64,000 nucleotides of DNA from Staphylococcus sp. GSSP0090 (lineage in GTDB: Bacteria; Bacillota; Bacilli; Staphylococcales; Staphylococcaceae). The notes below the pieces were generated by a model. The model saw only the letters and a program-made list of their open reading frames with translations, was not told the DNA's origin and ran no database searches. The translations under genes were made by a program, and so were the position numbers. This document shows, piece by piece, positions 9,515 through 17,703 of the stretch (its first letter is position 1; each line of letters opens with the position of its first letter). The stretch is from NCBI RefSeq assembly GCF_013391405.1, contig NZ_JACBFD010000013.1, forward strand, positions 19,073 through 83,072. The letters are read 5' to 3'.

Positions 9515-10123
9515 CTATAGATAAATTTCTACATCGGCAACCTCTCTCAAACTATTTATCAGAAAAAGCGATGCTTTACCTTGCGCAATTTTTTCTTTTA
9601 ATTCTGCTACATAAAAGTTTTTTTCTAATAGTTCACCCTGATCTATCATCTCTTGTCGCTTACAACCAAGTAAAAAATCCGCTTCATAAATCGGTGTGAA
9701 AAGTTGATTATTTTCTTTAATAGCCACATTACCAATATCAAATTCTAATATTTTACCCTTTTCATCATATAGAAGTATGAGGTCTGTCTGATGCGTATGT
9801 TCTAAATGGTTTCTTTCGGTTGTTTTATTGATTAATAACGTGGTCGGTATATGCTTGGGTAATGGTTGGAATTTAGCTGTAAATACCTTTTTAGCTGACA
9901 AATCAGCAACGACATGTTGCATTGTGCCATCTTGATTTAGAATCAGTTTCACTCTAAAACAACCTACTGAATAATTTTCAATTATTGTATCGACTTCATT
10001 TTGCCATAAATTGTCATCAAAATTGAACCCTAATTGTTTAGCTGATTGTTCTATTCGTCTTTTATGATATGGCAATCTTAACAAGATGCCTTCGTCCATG
10101 CGCAAAGTTTCAAATAGTTGCAT
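9515..10123 (-). CDS. pabC: Aminodeoxychorismate lyase, short form
   Basis: 202 aa. Fold-type IV PLP enzyme that releases pyruvate from aminodeoxychorismate to give p-aminobenzoate for folate. The PLP lysine is probably K100 in LLINKTTERNHLEHT, followed by the class IV pattern DLILLYDEKGKILEF. The family is normally about 270-290 aa; this protein starts directly at FETLRMDEGILLRL and so is compact. Context supports the function: its start overlaps the pabB stop and pabA precedes, giving a complete PABA set. A D-amino-acid-transaminase-like role is the alternative. Confidence 0.85.
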   Translation of the reverse strand: MQLFETLRMDEGILLRLPYHKRRIEQSAKQLGFNFDDNLWQNEVDTIIENYSVGCFRVKLILNQDGTMQHVVADLSAKKVFTAKFQPLPKHIPTTLLINKTTERNHLEHTHQTDLILLYDEKGKILEFDIGNVAIKENNQLFTPIYEADFLLGCKRQEMIDQGELLEKNFYVAELKEKIAQGKASLFLINSLREVADVEIYL

Positions 10124-11265
10124 TATAATCTCTCCAGTATCTTTGTTTTATCTTTAAATTCTTGCACTTCATTTTCAGGTATAGAATCAATCGTAATCCC
10201 AGAACCCACGCCATAAACTGCTTCATTATTTATGTATTGTATTGTGCGGATTGGTACATTGAAAATGGACTTTCCTTCAGGTAACAATAGGCCGATTGTG
10301 CCACAATATGCATTTCTTGGCGTCTGCTCTAAATCTTTAATATATTGCATCGTATTCAATTTAGGTGCACCAGTAATTGAACCACAAGGAAATAACGCTG
10401 TGAACACATCTACTAAACCGATATGATCACTTGGTTCACTTGTCACCATTGAAGTCATTTGAAATACGGTGCTATATGTCTCAATATGAAATGGTTTATA
10501 TACCTTAACTGTTCCAGCCTTTGCAATTCGACTCATATCATTACGTAATAAATCTACAATCATCACATTCTCTGCTCTGTCTTTCGCTGATTGTGCCAGT
10601 GTCATTTGATTGAGTTGATCTGCGTTTTTCGTTTCTCCTCGTGCAATCGTCCCCTTCATCGGTTTACTTAATAGTATATCTGCATTGTTTTTGAAAGGAC
10701 CCCGTTGGAAAAATAATTCTGGTGACATGGATGCAATTTGAACCTCTTCTGTATCTATCAGTGCAGCATAAAAGCCATTATTCTGTTGTAATAACGTATA
10801 GTATAAATCTGCAATCGGTTGTCGTATTTGATCTGTTAAACGTGTTGTGTAATTCACTTGATATGTATTGCCTTCAATAATAGCTGATTGAATCATTTTA
10901 ATATGTTGTATCAGTTGAGATGATGGCAGTTTAAATTTAAAATTACATTTTTGTAGTGGTTGGTGTTTAAAATGTTGTTTTGCAATATCCTCAGCATGAT
11001 CAAACGCGTAAGCTGCCGCGTAAACATATGTTCCTTCAATTTTCACCGTAGGCATTTGAGGATTAAAATATGGTGCTGCCTCATAGGCTAAATAAAGGGC
11101 AACATAATGTCCTGCCCTCTGCTTAGCTTCAGCAAATGACACCACTTCCCCAACGGTTTCAATATTCGAAGCTATTTTTTTATCAGTACAATGTGTAAGT
11201 TGATATCGATGTGTTTCATGATTGTCTTCATCTAATGTATAACGATAATTAAAGTGTATTTGCAT
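10123..11265 (-). CDS. pabB: Aminodeoxychorismate synthase component I
   Basis: 380 aa. Chorismate-binding enzyme that, with the PabA amidotransferase, makes 4-amino-4-deoxychorismate. The signature blocks are present: LLSKPMKGTIARG (the lysine typical of PabB-type enzymes), DLLRNDMSRIAKAG, and FPCGSITGAPK. The N-terminal 90 residues are shorter than in E. coli PabB. It overlaps pabA by 17 bases and pabC by one base, so the three are tightly coupled. TrpE is excluded by the KPMKGT motif and the PabC neighbour. Confidence 0.92.
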   Translation of the reverse strand: MQIHFNYRYTLDEDNHETHRYQLTHCTDKKIASNIETVGEVVSFAEAKQRAGHYVALYLAYEAAPYFNPQMPTVKIEGTYVYAAAYAFDHAEDIAKQHFKHQPLQKCNFKFKLPSSQLIQHIKMIQSAIIEGNTYQVNYTTRLTDQIRQPIADLYYTLLQQNNGFYAALIDTEEVQIASMSPELFFQRGPFKNNADILLSKPMKGTIARGETKNADQLNQMTLAQSAKDRAENVMIVDLLRNDMSRIAKAGTVKVYKPFHIETYSTVFQMTSMVTSEPSDHIGLVDVFTALFPCGSITGAPKLNTMQYIKDLEQTPRNAYCGTIGLLLPEGKSIFNVPIRTIQYINNEAVYGVGSGITIDSIPENEVQEFKDKTKILERL

Positions 11266-11842
11266 GATAATCCTCCATTATATTTATAAATGTTTGTATT
11301 TGGGCTAATCCATGTTCACTTAAGATGGATTCTGGATGATATTGCACACCATATATCGGTAAGGATTTATGTTCTAACCCCATAATAATATTGTCATCAT
11401 TGATTGCAGCTATTTCTAATGCATCTGGAAAAGTCTGTGAATCTGCCTTTAAAGAATGATAGCGCATGACTTTAAATGTTTCTGGTAATTCCTGAAATAT
11501 CCCCTTACCATTATGACGAATTTGTGTAGTATGTCCGTGAATCGGTTTATCACTTTTAATAATGTCGCCGCCAAAATAAGTGACAATTTGTTGGAAGCCA
11601 AGACAAACACCTAAAATGGGTAAACGCTCTGAAAATGTTTTAATAACCTCATTTAATATTGGATAATCCCTAGGTGCACCTGGCCCTGGTGAAATAACAA
11701 TCGCTTTAGGTGCTAAGTGATGTATTTTATTTATTGTTAAATTCTCAACATCTATCACGTCGATTGAGCCACGATAATTTTGTTTTATATAGTCTACAAT
11801 GTTATAAGTAAATGAATCTTTATTATCAATAATTAATATCAT
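11249..11842 (-). CDS. pabA: Aminodeoxychorismate synthase, glutamine amidotransferase component
   Basis: 197 aa class I glutamine amidotransferase. The catalytic cysteine is C80 in LGVCLGFQQ, with His-Glu in YGVQYHPESIL; the family motif IDNKDSFTYNIVDY is at the N terminus. It supplies ammonia to PabB. In many Gram-positives this subunit also serves TrpE, but here the linked PabB and PabC point to folate. It is the first gene of the leftward pabA-pabB-pabC operon, divergent from the que operon. The shared 260-base intergenic region contains the que promoter and riboswitch. Confidence 0.93.
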   Translation of the reverse strand: MILIIDNKDSFTYNIVDYIKQNYRGSIDVIDVENLTINKIHHLAPKAIVISPGPGAPRDYPILNEVIKTFSERLPILGVCLGFQQIVTYFGGDIIKSDKPIHGHTTQIRHNGKGIFQELPETFKVMRYHSLKADSQTFPDALEIAAINDDNIIMGLEHKSLPIYGVQYHPESILSEHGLAQIQTFINIMEDYHANTL

Positions 11843-11903
11843 GTTGTCGCCTCTTTTTAAAAATCTTCAATAGTCTGTTATACTTATTATCACAAATATT
11901 AGC

Positions 11904-11932
11904 TTGATTTTACAGTTTAAATATATTATTCT
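11904..11932 (+). promoter_or_regulatory. Probable sigma-A promoter of the que operon
   Basis: TTGATT at 11904-11909, 17-base spacer, TATTCT at 11927-11932. It lies about 25 bases before the preQ1 aptamer, as expected for a short leader. Confidence 0.45.
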
Positions 11933-11956
11933 GAATCACGTTATAAATGAATATAA

Positions 11957-11992
11957 AGAGGTTCCTAGCTGATACCCTCTATAAAAAACTAG
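11957..11992 (+). promoter_or_regulatory. preQ1-I riboswitch aptamer
   Basis: Class I preQ1 aptamer: P1 stem AGAGG (11957-11961) with CCTCT (11976-11980), a loop containing CCTAGC, then the A-rich tail ATAAAAAACTAG, whose CTAG can pair with the loop CTAG to form the H-type pseudoknot. The sequence closely resembles the Bacillus subtilis queC leader. It senses 7-aminomethyl-7-deazaguanine and switches off the queCDE genes directly downstream. Confidence 0.9.
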
Positions 11993-12007
11993 ACACATGT
12001 ATGTATA

Positions 12008-12042
12008 ACGTCTGTCTTTTTTATAGAGATAGGCGTTTTTTT
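12008..12042 (+). terminator. Regulated terminator of the preQ1 riboswitch
   Basis: Stem ACGTCTGTCT / AGATAGGCGT (two G-T pairs) followed by seven T. It starts 15 bases after the aptamer and ends about 60 bases before queC, so control is by premature termination. Confidence 0.8.
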
Positions 12043-12101
12043 ATGCGCTTATCTAAACCATGTACCAGTTAGTTCGACTATTATTAAGGAGTGCAAGACA
12101 A

Positions 12102-12773
12102 ATGTCAGAACAAACATTAGATAGTAATAAAGCCATCGTCGTATTTAGTGGTGGCCAAGATAGTACGACGTGCTTATTTTGGGCAAAAAAACATTTTGAA
12201 TCTGTAGAACTTGTAACATTTGCATACGGTCAGAGGCATGACACCGAAATCGAAGTTGCAAAACAAATCGCAAATGAACAAGGTATTAAACATCATGTAC
12301 TAGATATGTCATTACTTTCACAACTAACGCCTAATGCATTAACGCAACACGACTTAGACATCGAGGTCGGTGAGGACGGCATTCCAAATACCTTTGTACC
12401 TGCAAGAAATTTATTATTCCTTTCATTTGCAGGCGCATTAGCTTATCAAACCAATGCGAAACATATTATTACAGGCGTTTGTGAAACGGACTTTTCAGGA
12501 TATCCAGATTGTCGCGATAGCTTTGTTAAATCAATGAATGTCACACTATCACTTTCTATGGATAAAGACTTCGTCATTCACACACCATTAATGTGGTTAG
12601 ATAAAAAGGCTACCTGGGCTTTAAGTGATGATTTAGGCGTGTTAGATTACATCCGTTACAATACACTAACATGTTATAACGGTGTCGTTGGAGAGGGCTG
12701 TGGAGAATGCCCAGCTTGTCAATTAAGAGCCAATGGTTTAAACGCTTATCTCGCAGAAAAAGGAGTGGATTAA
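12102..12773 (+). CDS. queC: 7-cyano-7-deazaguanine synthase
   Basis: 223 aa. ATP-dependent enzyme converting 7-carboxy-7-deazaguanine to preQ0. PP-loop [12 protein letters not shown] near the N terminus, [13 protein letters not shown] in the middle, and the C-terminal zinc site [16 protein letters not shown]. The frame is open 14 codons upstream, but AAGGAG lies 10 bases before the ATG at 12102 ([10 protein letters not shown]), and the upstream extension would run into the leader. First gene of queC-queD-queE; queD starts 1 base after its stop. Confidence 0.95.
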   Translation: MSEQTLDSNKAIVVFSGGQDSTTCLFWAKKHFESVELVTFAYGQRHDTEIEVAKQIANEQGIKHHVLDMSLLSQLTPNALTQHDLDIEVGEDGIPNTFVPARNLLFLSFAGALAYQTNAKHIITGVCETDFSGYPDCRDSFVKSMNVTLSLSMDKDFVIHTPLMWLDKKATWALSDDLGVLDYIRYNTLTCYNGVVGEGCGECPACQLRANGLNAYLAEKGVD

Positions 12774-12774
12774 A

Positions 12775-13200
12775 ATGTTCCAACAAAATTATCCAAGCAT
12801 TCAACATCCCTATTGCTTTGAATTAAATAAAGATTTTAATTTTTCTGCAGCACATTATATCCCTAGTGAGGATGCAGGCAAATGCATGCGTACACATGGT
12901 CACACTTACTTTGTGAATTTAACGATTGCCGGCGACACTTTAGATCATAATGGGTTTTTAGTGAATTTTAGTGAATTAAAACAGTTGGTCCATGGACAAT
13001 TTGATCATTATTTACTGAATGATCTACCTCATTTTGAAGGCAAAAGCCCTTCTACCGAAATCGTTGCTCAAACCATTTATGAAATGGTTCAAACGTCATT
13101 GGATCAGCGCGATAACCGACCTAAGTGTTTACAAGTCTATGTTAGAGAAACACCTACAAGTTACGTTGTTTATAGACCAAAGGAGACAAAGCATGAGTAA
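12775..13200 (+). CDS. queD: 6-carboxy-5,6,7,8-tetrahydropterin synthase
   Basis: 141 aa. T-fold enzyme making 6-carboxytetrahydropterin from dihydroneopterin triphosphate. Zinc ligands H27, H41 and H43 (SAAHY and RTHGHTY), catalytic cysteine C37, and FDHYLLND and RETPTSYV near the end are all present, so the active site looks intact. The N terminus carries about 12 extra residues before the core. It overlaps queE by 8 bases. Confidence 0.93.
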   Translation: MFQQNYPSIQHPYCFELNKDFNFSAAHYIPSEDAGKCMRTHGHTYFVNLTIAGDTLDHNGFLVNFSELKQLVHGQFDHYLLNDLPHFEGKSPSTEIVAQTIYEMVQTSLDQRDNRPKCLQVYVRETPTSYVVYRPKETKHE

Positions 13201-13909
13201 AATACCCGTTTTAGAAATATTTGGACCAACCATTCAAGGTGAAGGTCGCGTCATAGGTAGAAAAACAATGTTTGTGCGGACAGCTGGATTTGACTACCGT
13301 TGTAGCTGGTGTGATTCAAGTTTCACTTGGGATGGTAGTGCAAAAGAAGATATTAGAATGATGTCTGCCGAAGAAATATATGACCAACTTTATCAAATCG
13401 CTGGTGATTCTTTTAATCATGTCACGATATCTGGCGGAAATCCTGCTTTAATTAGAGGTATTCAACAACTAGTAGATTTATTTGATGACAAGGGCATTCA
13501 CAGCGCTTTGGAAACACAAGGTAGTAAATTCCAACCATGGATGACTCAAATTGATGACTTAACCATTAGTCCGAAACCACCAAGCTCAAAAATGAAACCC
13601 AATTTACCTATTCTAGATGAAGTCATTGAACAATGTGTGCCTGAATCATTGAACTTGAAAGTTGTCATCTTTGATGACGAAGATTACCAATTCGCTAAGA
13701 TGATCCATCACCGTTATCCTAGCGTACCTTTCTATTTACAGGTTGGTAATCCTTATTTAGATGGCGAACATGTAGAAGCACATACTGAAAAATTATTGTC
13801 ATTATATGAAACACTCGTAGACCGCGTGATGGTGAGTAGCGATATGAATAATGTATATGTATTACCTCAATTACACACACTGCTTTGGAGTAACAAAAAA
13901 GGTGTTTAA
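13193..13909 (+). CDS. queE: 7-carboxy-7-deazaguanine synthase homologue lacking one cluster cysteine
   Basis: 238 aa. The radical-SAM family member that contracts the pterin ring to 7-carboxy-7-deazaguanine. The start is fixed by AAAGGAG 8 bases before ATG and by the alignment MSKIPVLEIFGPTIQGEG. Other marks are present: VTISGGNPALI, ALETQGSKFQPW, TISPKPPSSKMKPN, and the C-terminal VLPQLHTLLW. The [4Fe-4S] motif should read CxxxCxxC, but here it is F33-DYR-C37-SW-C40: the first cysteine codon is TTT (13289-13291), and no other cysteine is near. Unless this is a sequencing error, cluster binding and activity should be lost, although the rest of the gene is well conserved. Confidence 0.9.
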   Translation: MSKIPVLEIFGPTIQGEGRVIGRKTMFVRTAGFDYRCSWCDSSFTWDGSAKEDIRMMSAEEIYDQLYQIAGDSFNHVTISGGNPALIRGIQQLVDLFDDKGIHSALETQGSKFQPWMTQIDDLTISPKPPSSKMKPNLPILDEVIEQCVPESLNLKVVIFDDEDYQFAKMIHHRYPSVPFYLQVGNPYLDGEHVEAHTEKLLSLYETLVDRVMVSSDMNNVYVLPQLHTLLWSNKKGV

Positions 13910-13919
13910 ATTGAGTATT

Positions 13920-13971
13920 GAAGGCGATCCGTTGTATAATGCTCTTTGTCTATATAACGAATCGCTTTTTT
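13920..13971 (+). terminator. Terminator of queCDE
   Basis: Stem AAGGCGAT..CGTTGTATA with TATATAACG.ATCGCTTTT, followed by a T run, directly after the queE stop. Confidence 0.7.
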
Positions 13972-14086
13972 GTGATGCAAATATTATATAGTGAATCATC
14001 ACTGTAAAAATCATTTCACTCATTGATATCAAGTTATTTTTATTCAAACTATATTGGATAAATTTTAATTAAAGACATGAAATTAA

Positions 14087-14115
14087 ATGATTAACTTTAA
14101 CTTAATTGATATAAT
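14087..14115 (+). promoter_or_regulatory. Extended -10 promoter
   Basis: TGATATAAT gives TG one base before a consensus TATAAT (14110-14115). A weak -35, ATGATT, lies 17 bases upstream. It would drive the 197-aa membrane protein, whose ATG is 33 bases downstream. Confidence 0.5.
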
Positions 14116-14148
14116 GTTTCAATGAAGTATCTAGGTTAGGAGAGCATC

Positions 14149-14742
14149 ATGCTGATTAATATCATTATAAATATCGCTGCGATATGCATCATACTTGGCA
14201 TTGATTTATATCGTCAGAATTTTAAACAACTTAAGTTTAGCTCTATACTAATAGCAATCTGTCTCAACAGCATTATTAATATATTTCTAGTTGGTGAATA
14301 TGATTACATCGTATTTTACACTTGTGGTCAACTCATCATTTGGACGTTATTACAATTGTATATAGACCGAAAAGTAACAGCTTTTAAGGTAACAGACCAA
14401 AAATTTATCGCAGTTGTACTCACAATCATTTTGAGTACGTCACTCATTCTTACATATAGTACGAGTCACGATTCATACTACATGTCTATTCCTTATTTAG
14501 CACCTGCTATTTTCCTAATCGGCGCTATTTTACTATTTTATAGTACTTTTCCGCCAAAAGAAAAAGAACAACTTAAACCTATAAATCGTATTAAGCAACC
14601 TATTTTTGTAGGTCAATTATTTATTATTCTTTCTTTTACAATCATGACTTTATTAACACCCTATTGGTATGCTTTTATAATCATTCATTTACTATTTGTT
14701 GGATTTTTATTATGGCAGAATATATTTTTTTCTCATAAATGA
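14149..14742 (+). CDS. Integral membrane protein, unknown function
   Basis: 197 aa, not recognised. Six or so hydrophobic segments separated by short loops; the charged stretch TFPPKEKEQLKPINRIKQ lies before the last two helices. The Shine-Dalgarno TTAGGAGAG is 5 bases before ATG, and an extended -10 promoter precedes it, so it is a real single gene. It occupies the place where I expect saePQRS in S. aureus, yet shows no histidine-kinase or response-regulator features. I would not equate it with SaeQ without an alignment. Confidence 0.75.
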   Translation: MLINIIINIAAICIILGIDLYRQNFKQLKFSSILIAICLNSIINIFLVGEYDYIVFYTCGQLIIWTLLQLYIDRKVTAFKVTDQKFIAVVLTIILSTSLILTYSTSHDSYYMSIPYLAPAIFLIGAILLFYSTFPPKEKEQLKPINRIKQPIFVGQLFIILSFTIMTLLTPYWYAFIIIHLLFVGFLLWQNIFFSHK

Positions 14743-14810
14743 TTAAGATATTATATTTTGTGGTATATGATTATAGTTAAATAAGTTTTTATTAAAGGAG
14801 GCAAATCATT

Positions 14811-15062
14811 ATGGGCTTGATTCTTATGTTAATCGTCGGTGGTTTAATCGGGTGGATTGCTGGTGGCATCGTTGGTAAAGATATCCCAGGTGGTATTTTA
14901 GGTAACATTATTGCCGGTATCATCGGCGCTTGGTTAGGTTCACTTATTTTTGGTGATTGGGGTTGGCACTTAGGCGGTATCGCTGTATTCCCAGCACTTA
15001 TCGGAACAATCATCTTAGTTGCACTTGCGTCATTTATATTAGGAAAATTACGTAAAAAATAA
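14811..15062 (+). CDS. GlsB/YeaQ/YmgE family small membrane protein
   Basis: 83 aa. Glycine-rich transglycosylase-associated protein family, with three hydrophobic helices. The pattern GGLIGWIAGGIVGKDIPGG followed by GNIIAGIIGAWLGSLIFG is typical. Members are small inner-membrane proteins often induced by stress; no enzymatic activity is established. It has a strong AAAGGAGG ribosome site and is followed by its own terminator. A leftward frame overlapping it is a low-complexity shadow. Confidence 0.88.
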   Translation: MGLILMLIVGGLIGWIAGGIVGKDIPGGILGNIIAGIIGAWLGSLIFGDWGWHLGGIAVFPALIGTIILVALASFILGKLRKK

Positions 15063-15074
15063 ATGCATTTTTAT

Positions 15075-15104
15075 AAGCCAATTTCGAGCAATCGAAATTG
15101 GCTT
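15075..15104 (+). terminator. Terminator after the GlsB-like gene
   Basis: Perfect stem AAGCCAATTTCGA / TCGAAATTGGCTT with a 4-base loop, then TTT. Confidence 0.85.
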
Positions 15105-15130
15105 TTACTGTTTCTATAAACTTTATAATA

Positions 15131-15168
15131 AATAGGACTGGTGAGAAATTAATCTCACCAGTCCTATT
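15131..15168. terminator. Bidirectional hairpin between convergent genes
   Basis: Perfect 16-bp stem AATAGGACTGGTGAGA / TCTCACCAGTCCTATT with a 6-base loop. It is the second of three hairpins in the 195 bases between the GlsB-like gene and csbB. Confidence 0.75.
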
Positions 15169-15202
15169 TGACAGAGCACCCACTTGCTCTCTTATTCAAA
15201 AA

Positions 15203-15232
15203 AGACTGAGGCATCTATTTATGCCCCAATCT
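15203..15232 (-). terminator. Terminator of the csbB-like gene
   Basis: Leftward strand: AGATTGGGGCAT / ATGCCTCAGTCT with G-T pairs and a 6-base loop, followed by TTTTT. Confidence 0.8.
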
Positions 15233-15257
15233 CGTTTACCAAACTTTAAATGATAAC

Positions 15258-16319
15258 TCATCTGTTTTTAATTAATTCTTTCTCTGATTTACTTGCTTTA
15301 GACATTTCATGTTGTCGATCATTACGTTCGATTTCATGGTTAATATCTTGATTTATATTTTGTTTATTATTGTCACATGCGTAATTAAAGTTCGTTGCTT
15401 GAACAATATATTTTGGACGTTGTTTCACCTCATAATAAATACGACCAATATATTCGCCAACAATGCCAATGGATATCAATTGTATGCCTCCGAGTAATAA
15501 TATAGCAGCAATCGTGGAGAAGTAACCTGGTGTTTCTACACCACGAATCATGATACCTACTGAAATATAACCAATATAAAGTAAACTGATAAAGAATACG
15601 ATAAGACCAAGATATATCATTGCGCGTAATGGTTTATTATTAAAAGAAATTAAGCCATCTATACCATAATTTAGCAATTTGCTAAACGACCATTTCGATT
15701 CTCCATCTTCGCGCTCTACATTCTCATACGTAAACACTTTTGTATTATAACCAATCCACTCATATAATCCTTTTGAGAAACGATTATATTCATCTAATTG
15801 TGTGAGTGAAATGACAGCACGTTGACTCAATAATCTAAAGTCTCCAATACCATCTTCTAATTTGATATCTTCAACAAAATGATTAATCAATTTATAGTAA
15901 ATTTTAGTCATAACTTTTCTGGATTGTTTTTCACCAGATCTATCTCGCTTAGCGATCACTTGATCATAACCATCCATATAGCCTTCAATCATTTGAGGAA
16001 TGAGTTCCGGTGGATGTTGTAAATCGGCATCTATCATAATCACGGCATCACAGTCTTTACTATGTTGGTATCCAGCTATCATGGCCGACTCTTTACCGAA
16101 GTTTCGACTAAATGAAATAAATTTCACGCGTTTATCTTTTGTAGCCATATCTTGTATATAATTGATTGTTTTATCCTTACTTCCATCATCTACAAATAAT
16201 ATATCGTAGTCATAGTGATGGTACTGACTATCTTTTAATAAAATCTCAGTCAGTTTTTCATATGTTTTTAAAATTACTTCACCTTCATTATAACAAGGTA
16301 CTATTACTCTCATTTGCAT
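15258..16319 (-). CDS. csbB: Family 2 glycosyltransferase, CsbB/GtrB type
   Basis: 353 aa. GT-A catalytic domain in residues 1-230: VIVPCYNEGEVI at the start, DYDILFVDDGSKDKT, and the DXD-bearing MIDADLQHPPELIP. Two membrane helices follow, then a cytosolic polar tail of about 50 residues rich in Asn, Lys and Glu. Such enzymes load a sugar onto undecaprenyl phosphate at the inner face of the membrane; CsbB in Bacillus does so for teichoic acid glycosylation together with YfhO. No YfhO-type partner is in this window. AAGGTG lies 7 bases before the first ATG (MQMRVIVP). The name csbB rests on similarity and synteny. Confidence 0.85.
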   Translation of the reverse strand: MQMRVIVPCYNEGEVILKTYEKLTEILLKDSQYHHYDYDILFVDDGSKDKTINYIQDMATKDKRVKFISFSRNFGKESAMIAGYQHSKDCDAVIMIDADLQHPPELIPQMIEGYMDGYDQVIAKRDRSGEKQSRKVMTKIYYKLINHFVEDIKLEDGIGDFRLLSQRAVISLTQLDEYNRFSKGLYEWIGYNTKVFTYENVEREDGESKWSFSKLLNYGIDGLISFNNKPLRAMIYLGLIVFFISLLYIGYISVGIMIRGVETPGYFSTIAAILLLGGIQLISIGIVGEYIGRIYYEVKQRPKYIVQATNFNYACDNNKQNINQDINHEIERNDRQHEMSKASKSEKELIKNR

Positions 16320-16642
16320 ACCTAAACACCTTCATTTCAATTACTTCAATTTTACTTTATCAATTCTTACCTACAGCACGCTATCTAAACCAATTAAATT
16401 TACATAAACTTTATATAGCCTTAATGTTTGCTGGTAAAACTTAATGTATATGCTTAGTTTCTGCCTTAATTTAAGATAATAAGTTAAACGCTAATTCATT
16501 ATCACAAACTCAGTAAAAATTAATCTTTTACGCATTCATTCATATTGACTAAAATTTAAAGTGATTAAAGTTATAAATTGTTACATTAAGTCTATCAACT
16601 ATTTGAATTATTTGAAAACAATAACCTTTATAACAATAAATA
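16320..16642. other. Intergenic region, no gene seen
   Basis: AT-rich spacer upstream of csbB. A GTTTAA that could be a sigma-B -35 element has no GGGTAT at the right distance. Nothing else stands out. Confidence 0.5.
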
Positions 16643-16681
16643 AAGAGACACTATACCTCATTTTTTGAGTATAGTGCCTCT
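16643..16681 (-). terminator. Terminator of the aldo/keto reductase gene
   Basis: Leftward: AGAGGCACTATACTCA pairs with TGAGGTATAGTGTCTCT, one bulge, followed by TTTATTTATT. It begins 15 bases past the stop. Confidence 0.8.
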
Positions 16682-16695
16682 GCCTCATCTCTCAC

Positions 16696-17535
16696 TTATT
16701 TTAATGTACCGATACGCACTTCATCTGGATCTTTACCTTGTCTTTCATTACGATTCATTGCGTCAATCTCAGCAATATCTGTGAGTTCAAGATTAAAATC
16801 GAAGATATCAATATTTTCTTTAATGCGTTCTGGTGTCTTAGATTTTGGAATAATAAGTCGATTATGTGCCATATGCCAACGTAACACAATTTGAGCCGGC
16901 GTCTTACCGTATCGTTCAGCTAGTCTTAAAATGACTTCATGTTCAAGTAAACCTTGATTTCTCATTAATGGCATCCATGCTGTAACAGCAATATCTTTGC
17001 TATCACAGTATGCTTGCAGTTCTTGTTGATTAAAATAAGGATGTACTTCAATTTGATTTACAGCTGGCACAATATCAGTTGCGCGCATTAATTTCTCTAA
17101 ATGGTGTTGTTTAAAGTTACATACACCGATTGCACGTATGCGGCCCGCTTCATATAATGCCTCCATAGCTTTATAACTTTCTATAAATAAATCATCTGCT
17201 TCACATGGCCAATGTATTAAAAATAAATCCAAGTAATCTGTACCTAAATTTTCAATAGATTTAGTGAAAAATTCAATTGTACGATCATAACCTTGATAAT
17301 CATTCCATAATTTCGATGTGATAAATAATTCTTCACGAGGAATGTCTGATTTTTTTAATGCATTGCCTAATGCGATTTCGTTTTTATAAAAATAGGCAGT
17401 GTCAAATGCTCGATAACCCGCATCTAGTGCAGTTGCGACCGAAATATTCATTTCATCATCCGTGATTTTATATACACCTAACCCAATTTTTGGCATTGGA
17501 TAACCGTTATTTAAATAGTATACATCGTCTAACAT
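16696..17535 (-). CDS. Aldo/keto reductase (AKR5-like)
   Basis: 279 aa (beta/alpha)8-barrel NADPH-dependent reductase. The catalytic tetrad is visible: Asp and Tyr in FDTAYFYKNE, Lys in FITSKLW, His in LFLIHWP. The C-terminal cofactor signature is IPKSKTPERIKENIDIFDF. Closest in layout to the YtbE/YvgN/diketogulonate-reductase group, which reduces methylglyoxal and other small aldehydes; the true substrate cannot be read from sequence. The ribosome site AAAGAGGTC lies before ATG. It lies downstream of mpfA, separated from it by a terminator. Confidence 0.9.
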   Translation of the reverse strand: MLDDVYYLNNGYPMPKIGLGVYKITDDEMNISVATALDAGYRAFDTAYFYKNEIALGNALKKSDIPREELFITSKLWNDYQGYDRTIEFFTKSIENLGTDYLDLFLIHWPCEADDLFIESYKAMEALYEAGRIRAIGVCNFKQHHLEKLMRATDIVPAVNQIEVHPYFNQQELQAYCDSKDIAVTAWMPLMRNQGLLEHEVILRLAERYGKTPAQIVLRWHMAHNRLIIPKSKTPERIKENIDIFDFNLELTDIAEIDAMNRNERQGKDPDEVRIGTLK

Positions 17536-17636
17536 TTTTCAGACCTCTTTTCATTTATGCTTCTATTTCTTGTACATATGACGCTTACTGTTATTAAAAT
17601 ACTATACCATCTTTTCATATGCGGAAAAATTAAAAA

Positions 17637-17668
17637 ACCCCAACAAGGTTTGGATGCCTTGTCAGGAT
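17637..17668 (-). terminator. mpfA terminator
   Basis: Leftward: AATCCTGACAAGG / CCTTGTTGGGGTT, 8-base loop, then TTTTTT. It lies 36 bases after the mpfA stop. Confidence 0.8.
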
Positions 17669-17703
17669 TCTGCAAAAATACGCCATCTTCATATGGAAGA
17701 GGA

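Noticed and set aside
13019..13192. Upstream 58-codon extension of queE
   Set aside because: It lies entirely within queD in another frame, and the ribosome site fixes the start at 13193.
14792..15013. Leftward Pro/Ile-rich frame
   Set aside because: Antisense of the glycine-rich GlsB-like gene.
16461..16489. Sigma-B promoter upstream of the csbB-like gene
   Set aside because: GTTTAA is present on the leftward strand, but no GGGTAT-like -10 lies 13-15 bases downstream.
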